Shown: positions 57,751 through 64,000 of the stretch, in pieces
Numbering within the stretch: the first letter of the stretch is position 1
Layout of the letters: the number at the start of each line of letters is the position of its first letter
Source of the DNA: Cenococcum geophilum 1.58
Taxonomy: Eukaryota; Ascomycota; Dothideomycetes; Gloniales; Gloniaceae
Assembly (NCBI GenBank): GCA_001692895.1
Contig: KV748195.1
Coordinates: forward strand, 1,364,001-1,428,000
Direction: 5' to 3'
Length of the DNA stretch: 64,000 nt
Position numbers and translations under genes: made by a program
Notes under the pieces: model-generated
Database searches by the model: none
Told to the model about the DNA's origin: nothing
The model's input: the letters and a program-made list of their open reading frames with translations, nothing else

Positions 57751-60700
57751 TCTAGTCCCGTAGGCCTCTACTTTTCCTAACTATTAGCTGCTTAATCCTA
57801 TTACACTTAGCTTACTCTTTAGCCAATACCTAGTTCGCTTTTTATCTTTAATATACTATAGACACGTATTTTCTAGGCATTCCCACTACTATTATCCGTC
57901 TAAGCATTCTTCCGTAAGGAATCTTCCTGGCTAAAGTATTAAATCTCCTTCCTCTTAGACTTCTACTGGATGCTATCCGTGTATATACTTAGCATTTCTA
58001 TACTATCGCTTATCTATTATCTAGTATATCCTTATAGGGTATTTCCGATTCTTTTCTTTTGGGTTCTTATACATCTTATATATGTCGTCTATATATACAA
58101 TCTATAATAGCGTGTAGTATGCTAGGTGCTTTAGGTTAACTCTTAACTTGTCTTTATCTTTAAGTTTAAACCTTTATTATGCTGATTTAAACGTTATAAC
58201 TTTGTTTATAGGTACTAAGATACGTCTTTTACCTCTTTAGTCCTCTAATTATTCCTCTAGATCCTTTAACGTTATAATTAAGGCTCCCTTAATATAGGTT
58301 ATGGCCTTCTCTATAATTAGGTAGTCTTAAATAACTTTCTTATCTAACTACATATAGAAATCTTCCTACTTATTATTATGCCTTTGCCTATACCACTTTT
58401 AGTATAGCTACTAAAGTATATACGGTTTGTCCGTAAGGAAGTATCTTCTTATTACTACATTATAACAGCCCTTTATGTATCGTTCTTTAAACCTAGTAGG
58501 AATCCCTAAATCCTCTTTATCTTCTAGTTTAGTAAGCTATTTAGCTCTTAGTATGCCTGCCCTAGGCCTATTAGTAATTCTTTATACTAGCGCTCTATCC
58601 CTTATACGTCCTAATATGCTAGATCTCTTATTTAGTTTCTATTCTTACTATGCGATAATTCTCTATCTGAATTCTTCTATAGTTTCTTTTAGTTTGCGTT
58701 TTATGCTTAGATCCTTAAAGTCTTCTTACTTTTTAATCTTGGTATTAACATTTTAATCTTTAGGCTAAATACTGCGTTCCCCTAATAAGTCTTCTAAGTC
58801 TATATGTCTGTCTCCTAATCTAATCGCTGTTTATACTATAGATTTTCTAATCTATAAAGAAGCCTCTTACCTCTTACGTGTGGGTGTCTTTATTCGTGCT
58901 CCGAATTCTTAACCCCTTTAGATTCTTAATCCTAAGCTTGCTTCTATCTTAAGCTTTACTCTAGCCTTAGTCCAACTAGGCTTTCTTAGTGTTCTTATCT
59001 TATCTTAAGAGTCTTAAATCTTACTTATTTCGTCTTAAGAGTCTTATATCTTACTTATCTCGTCTTAAGAGTCTTATGCCTTTAGGAAACTTCGTCCTAA
59101 GCTTATTTGTATATTACTAAACTAAGCNATTNCTCTGCTCTATTGGTTATCGTCTATTATAGGTCCTTAAGCTTACCTTATCTCGTCTTAAGAATCTTGG
59201 TTGTCTCGTATCTCGTCCTAAGATTCTTAAGTCTTTGGCCTTTTGCCTTTATTAAGTGCTAAAGTGGTTTACTGCCCTACTTCTCTTACGTCTCGCGAAG
59301 CGATAGACATCGTGTCTAGTGGGTTTCGATCCCTACTAATGTTCCCTATTCTGTAGTAGAATTATCCTCTACCTTTAGTATAACATCTCCGAGGTCTACT
59401 CGCTCCTAGTAAGCGGCCTATATCGCCTTATTGTTATAAAATATTTCGCCTATATTAAATTTATCGTCCTTAATATCCGATCTGCGAACTAGTTTATTAA
59501 TTCCTCTATATTTTATAGGTGCTGGCTCCTATAGCTAATAGCTTACGCCGTACTTAGCGTCCTTATAAATTTAGTATACGTTGTTATAACAAAACGTAAA
59601 ACTTTTAATTAAACATTCTTTTGTTCCTTATAGTATATTATTATCCCTCTATACGTGTATATTGTCTACTAGTCTTATACCTTTTACTATATAGTAACTC
59701 TACCCACTTTTATAGTCTCTAACGTAGTAACCCTATTTTCCGTAATTTATATAAGCTCCTTCTTTAAACCATTTTTCTTACTATAGAGTCCGCCTAAACG
59801 TTTTCTACTACTAAGATCCTTAGTTCGGCCTCTGCTCCTTAAACCTTTAATTACTTAATCCTTATCCTCTGGGTTTCTATAGTTTTTTACTCCATCTCTT
59901 ATAGGCTTCTTTAGTACCGCTTAGGTCTATTAGCTCTGCGCTATACCATAGTTTTTAACTTAGCTTTAGTTATTACGTGCTTTACGCCTTATATAACTAT
60001 AGAACTCTATCCTAGCCTTTCTTAGCCTATTCCCTTTAGTAGATCTAATTATTAATCTTAATTGCTTAATCTATTAGTTCCCTTAGAGTATCCGCATCTT
60101 TTATTAGAATAATCGCGTCCTGGACTTTAGCCTTAAGTCCTTATTTATACTATACTATAAGCGCCTTATTATTCCACTCTACTTACGTCGCTAACGTCTG
60201 GAACTATATTATATACTTAATTGCTAAGGTTCGTTATATAATGTCTTAGAGTTTTCTTTTTACTATAGTTACTGCCTTCGGGTCTCTAAATATTTGTATA
60301 AGTCGTTCTATAAATCCATTCTAGCTTAAGAATATAAACCGTACCTTTTAGTTAGTAGTTATTATACTATTCGCTTATATCTCTATAAGGTAAAGCTTAA
60401 ACCATTTAAGTGCCCTTCCTATTAAGAACAGTCCTATATACGCTATTTAATCCATAGGTATTGCTAGCCTTACTCCTTCCTATGTAACCTTAAAGTGCAT
60501 TTATATAAGGAATCCTTTAAGCTTTAATCTCTCTCCTAAGTACCTTTTAATTAATAGTAACTTAACCTTAGCTGCGCCTATCCCATTAATCCTATTTTCT
60601 AACGTTATATTATTTTCTATTAACTGGTTAACTATCTCTTATAACTATCCGACCGTTATAGGTTACTATAAGTTAGTATCTGCTATACTGGTGTTATTAC

Positions 60701-60803
60701 TTGACCTTAAAGTAGTTACTGCCGTTAATGGCGTTGTAGTGGCTGCTTTTAGTGGTATATTGTTTGACTTTCTATATTTAATACCGTAACTAGGTAGTAA
60801 TTA
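57751..60803 (-). pseudogene. Chromovirus 3 gag region relic
   Basis: About 3 kb between protease and 5' LTR, heavily RIPed and long for a gag. No domain can be read with confidence. It contains a short tandem repeat (58996-59232) and Ns at 59128-59132. The open stretch at 58475-58756 on the plus strand is an RIP artefact. Confidence 0.5.
58996..59232. repeat. Degenerate roughly 30-bp tandem repeat
   Basis: Copies of a unit like CTTAAGAGTCTTATATCTTA followed by CTTATCTCGT, three adjacent and two more after a gap, inside the gag region of chromovirus 3. Confidence 0.75.
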
Positions 60804-61201
60804 TATAATAGAACCTTATAGCAGGAACTATAGTGGGCTTGTTATTAGGCTAGGTATATAGGTAATGTAAGTATAAAAGTTAACAACGAATAATAACTGG
60901 TAGAGTGGTTGCCTAACAGATTAACTCTAATTATATTCTAAGAATTACTATAAGGAAGGAACTATCTAGGTAGGGACTAAGGGTCCTTAAATACATAACC
61001 GTACTCCTATAAAATCCTTCTTATACATAATATACGTATACTCTATCTACTCTATTACAGATTATATTATGTAACCTTAGTTACTATTCCTCGTTATATA
61101 GCTCTATCGGCTCCATCCTAAACCATGCCTAAATTAACCAACTAGCTTCTTCCAACTCCTCTCTAAGTAGTCATAACATTGTACTTAAAGCGTTTATAAC
61201 A
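60804..61201 (-). repeat. 5' LTR of chromovirus 3
   Basis: 398 bp, matches 53224-53648 except for a 27-bp gap and transitions. Followed by the TATAG duplication. Confidence 0.92.
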
Positions 61202-61206
61202 TATAG

Positions 61207-62051
61207 CATAATAACAAACTTCTTAATAGTTATAATGCAGCTATAATATTATTGTAGATAGCTAATATTAACACTTCGCCAGCTATAAGCATATTAGTAA
61301 TAGTTAACTTCCTACTAAGAGTTACTCCAATTAGTATAACCGTACGCTAACAGTCTTTATACCTTCGGCTTAGTAATGGCCAAATTTATAAATAAACTTA
61401 TCGCTAAACGCGGTTAGTTGGTATAGAAAGTATACTATTTACTTCTTAACCTTCCCCTTTATAAAGGCTCTAGAAATATAATAACTTTAAATTACTAATA
61501 GAAAGATAATTAAAGCGTTATATATAAGCTTAGGGACGGGCGGTTAGAGGAGTATAGACTATCTACTTATAAGAAATATAAGCGCCGCCTAAATAAGGTA
61601 GAGGATATTACTTTCCTTAATTTTCTACTCTATTTTAATTACATTAATTATAAGCGTTGGCTAAGAGCAAGGCCTTAAGTTATATTATACTTTCCGTACT
61701 ATAAAGGCGATCCTTCCTATCCGTAATATCCTAAGTTTTATTATATAAAGCTCCTTCTTTATCACCTATAGAGGGAGTATAAGGAAGTAGCTACTTATAC
61801 TAATAAATTTAGGGCCCCTAATTACGTAGCTTCTTATTAGGCTTATGTTATATCTTATTAGCACCTACCTAACTACTTCTATAATTAAACACTAGAGAAA
61901 GCTTATAAGGCTACTACTAATATTAATAAGTTTAATAACAATTTTATAAACAACTTAGAGCTATATTAGTCCTTTAAAATCCTATATACCTGCGTTTAAA
62001 ACACTAATATAGTTAAAGTTAAGGATTTTAACAAGCTTGGTAATAAGGAGC
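61207..62051 (+). pseudogene. Helitron PIF1-type helicase relic, left part
   Basis: From about 61370 the plus strand reads MAKFINKLIAKRG, a YYLLLNLPLYKGSRNIITLN stretch, DGRLEEYRLSTYKKYKRRLN, DITFLNFLLYFNYIN, RWLRARP, YFPYYKGDP and YYIKLLLYHL. This is the segment that joins the Rep and PIF1 helicase domains in fungal Helitron proteins (typical ...RPRVIRYYPRY and CRVKLMLHHPF). Stops are RIP-type. The frame is interrupted by the transposon at 62062 and resumes at 63904. The N-terminal Rep part is not in view. Confidence 0.75.
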
Positions 62052-62061
62052 TTAACTATAA

Positions 62062-63893
62062 TATAGTTTCCTAGTGAGCTGGCCATCCTAGCGAGCTAGC
62101 CACCTCATTATACGCGCGACGCGCTTTTAAACTATAACCTTAATGCCTACGCCACAACAATAAGAGGCCCTCTATTGAGAGGGCAGAATTATTCTAGCTA
62201 TTTATGCGCATACGTAAGATAAATCTATAAGTTTTTAAAAGCTTACTAGCTTATATAACGTGCCCCAGAGCACCACCTAGGGACGCGCCAAGGCATTAAA
62301 TTAAGACGCGATTCTATTGCGAATAATCGCCGTCTTATACTAGCATAAGAAGAGAGCCTTAAGGAATAGATTCTGTTAATGGATTAATACGGTATGCTAC
62401 CGCGTATTGTAACCATATAGTAGATAGTAAGTCTACTAGTAATATAGCATCCTAAATCGCAACTAGTTGGCAAGAATTAGACCTAGGGCTTTCTTAAGCG
62501 CTATAACAACCTATAATCCAAATAGAATCGCAAGTACGACTACTAGCGTACTCTTTGTAAGGATCCTATACTTATTTATAGCTAGTTTAAACGTGTTTAG
62601 GATATAAAGATATAATATAGGATCTTAAACAATAATATCTAGAATTTTAATAAAACTAGCTACTAGATAGGCGTTATTATAATAATATAAGTTATTATAG
62701 GAACTAACCGGGCTAAACGGCCTAGAATAGTACAGCTAGGAAATAAGGAGTAGGTAATAATTATTAAGGCTATTGGTACTTAAGGGATTATAATTTTACC
62801 GCTTATTATCTTTAAGGCCGTAATATACCAAGCAGCTTAGTATAAGAATAATATTATACCTATAACTAGTTAATCGGCGTAAGTAAGAATGGCTAGATAA
62901 TAAATAAGATTGGCCTTATTTAGCTTAAGGAGGTATTTTATAAGCATATAAAGGATTATATAATTAACACGCATCGGCTGCTTATACTAGATAGCTACGG
63001 CAGCCATATATTACCAGAATTTAATTAATTCTGCCTGGACTATTAGATTATCGTCCTTTATATACCTACGTATTTATTATATCTATTACAGCCGCTAGAT
63101 ATAGGCTGTTTTTTAGTACTTAAGTAATTATATAGACGCCTTATAGAACAGCTTATAGGTAGTAGTATTAACTATATTAATAAGCGCGATTTCCTACCGC
63201 TATATAGGCAGGCCAGGTAGACAGCGCTGTATCGCGATAATATATAGGTAGAATTTATAGCCACTAGCCTTATACCATACAGCCCTAATTGCATACTAGC
63301 ACAGCTACACGCCGAATATTAGACACTATTACCCCAATATCGTCCGCCATTAAATGCGTCCTAGGCAGCTAAAATATTATATAACGTTACTAAGTTATAA
63401 AAGCAGACAGCCCTAATAAAACGCTATCTTAAATAGCGTATAAATAGCCCACTAAGCCCTATAGAACAGGCCCTCAGCTAGCTTATTAAGGACTGCGAAA
63501 TAGCAATATTAAGCGCTGTGCTACTTACTAGCGAAAATAAGAAGCTATAGATGGAAAACCAGCGTTAAAAAAGAAAAAAGGCACAGCGGCGCACGTATAT
63601 AGCTAAGGGAGGAGTGCTATTAGGCGCTAAGGGGGCCTCTTAGGCATCTACTGCTAAGGAAGGGGTAGCTATAGTAGCTGCAGCTAAGTAACCGTAGCGC
63701 GTACTACGCAAATATAGCATATGCACTTCAACAGAGCACACGGCACGTACGTGCCCTAGGCGGCAGCCAACTAGCTAGAAATTGTAACTATTTATTATTA
63801 TGGCGTAGGCATTAAGGTTATAGTTTAAAAGCGCGTCGCGCGTATAATAAGGTGGCTAGTTTGCTAGGGTAGCTAGCTTATTAGGGAACTACG
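62062..63893 (+). mobile_element. Pogo-like DDE transposon, copy 2, with 10-bp target duplication
   Basis: 1832 bp. Inverted ends (TATAGTTTCCTAGTGAGC left; CGTAGTTCCCTAATAAGC read inward from the right) extend about 80 bp, including GCGCGACGCGCTTTTAAACT. The direct repeat TTAACTATAA flanks it at 62052-62061 and 63894-63903. The interior reads as a DDE transposase on the plus strand: RLLILDSYGSHILPEFN near 62985-63030, LYLLQPLDIGCFLVLK near 63080-63125, and a C-terminal knuckle CTSTEHTARTCP near 63723-63755. RIP stops throughout. Confidence 0.85.
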
Positions 63894-63903
63894 TTAACTA
63901 TAA

Positions 63904-64000
63904 TTATGGTAGGCATTAGGGTATATACCCACAGCTTAATAAGAAGACTTATTGGTAGGACGTATAATTATAGCCTACTGGGCCCCTAGCTATTTAGGAA
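63904..64000 (+). pseudogene. Helitron helicase relic, right part (runs off the window)
   Basis: Joined to 62061 the frame continues as ELNYNYGRH.GIYPQLNKKTYW, as expected for the Helitron protein. It leaves the window at 64000. Confidence 0.65.

Larger units (their letters stand above)
53224..61201 (-). mobile_element. Ty3/gypsy chromovirus 3, minus orientation, RIPed
   Basis: LTRs at 53224-53648 (3' LTR) and 60804-61201 (5' LTR) with perfect TATAG duplications at 53219-53223 and 61202-61206. Read on the minus strand the interior gives gag, protease, reverse transcriptase, RNase H, integrase and chromodomain. A polypurine tract (GAGGAGGGAGATAG on the minus strand) abuts the 3' LTR. A further frame on the plus strand lies between chromodomain and 3' LTR. 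A solo LTR of this family is at 36170. Confidence 0.93.

Noticed and set aside
62064-63891. TA as the target duplication of the transposon at 62 kb
   Set aside because: Excision with TA leaves stops in the Helitron frame, while the adjacent 10-bp direct repeat restores it.

Overview
The window is a stretch of nuclear genome from a filamentous ascomycete fungus. The genes have short introns (47-69 bp, GT..AG, CTAAC-like branch sites) and belong to typical Pezizomycotina families: a berberine-bridge-type oxidase, a SAT4/rhodopsin-type membrane protein, an SDR, a UbiA-type enzyme and UTP23. The transposons carry the mark of repeat-induced point mutation (RIP): whole elements are AT-rich, full of TA, and CAG/CAA codons have become TAG/TAA on either strand. 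I saw no rRNA, tRNA or CRISPR. Ns occur at about 376-590, 6757-6832, 16167, 48513 and 59128-59132.

Layout. 1-750: 12-bp minisatellite and dispersed repeat. 741-2516 (-): FAD-linked oxidase. 2830-8184: complete RIPed Ty1/copia element with a 5-bp target duplication. 9.2-10.6 kb: second minisatellite block. 10.6-18.1 kb: gene island with a SAT4-like protein (11366-12701), an SDR (14120-15173) and a UbiA-type enzyme (16461-17486), separated by small inverted-repeat elements and a solo LTR. 18.46-18.96 kb: laccase relic. 19.56-21.08 kb: composite repeat with inverted ends and a minisatellite core. 21278-32550: chromovirus-type Ty3/gypsy element holding a solo LTR and a smaller non-autonomous LTR element, each with its own target duplication. 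32977-33823: broken alpha/beta-hydrolase. 34153-35346 (-): intact orphan gene. 36.2-39.5 kb: solo LTR and two DDE transposon relics. 39.8-45.1 kb: Tad-like LINE. 45111-51079: second chromovirus. 52040-52847 (-): UTP23, the one clear housekeeping gene. 53224-61201 (-): third chromovirus. 61.2-64 kb: Helitron helicase relic split by another DDE transposon.

The 0.7-17.5 kb island holds an oxidase, a short-chain dehydrogenase, a UbiA-family enzyme and a membrane protein, and decayed laccase and hydrolase genes lie further right. This resembles a dispersed or decaying secondary-metabolite locus, but that is inference. The most unusual signals are in the transposons. Two gypsy elements carry reading frames antisense to pol between integrase/chromodomain and the 3' LTR, one with an apparent 53-bp intron. 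A pogo-like transposon has an apparent 10-bp target duplication whose removal restores the Helitron frame. Three repeat modules share a palindromic core but have different iterated arms. Boundaries given for decayed elements without target duplications are approximate.
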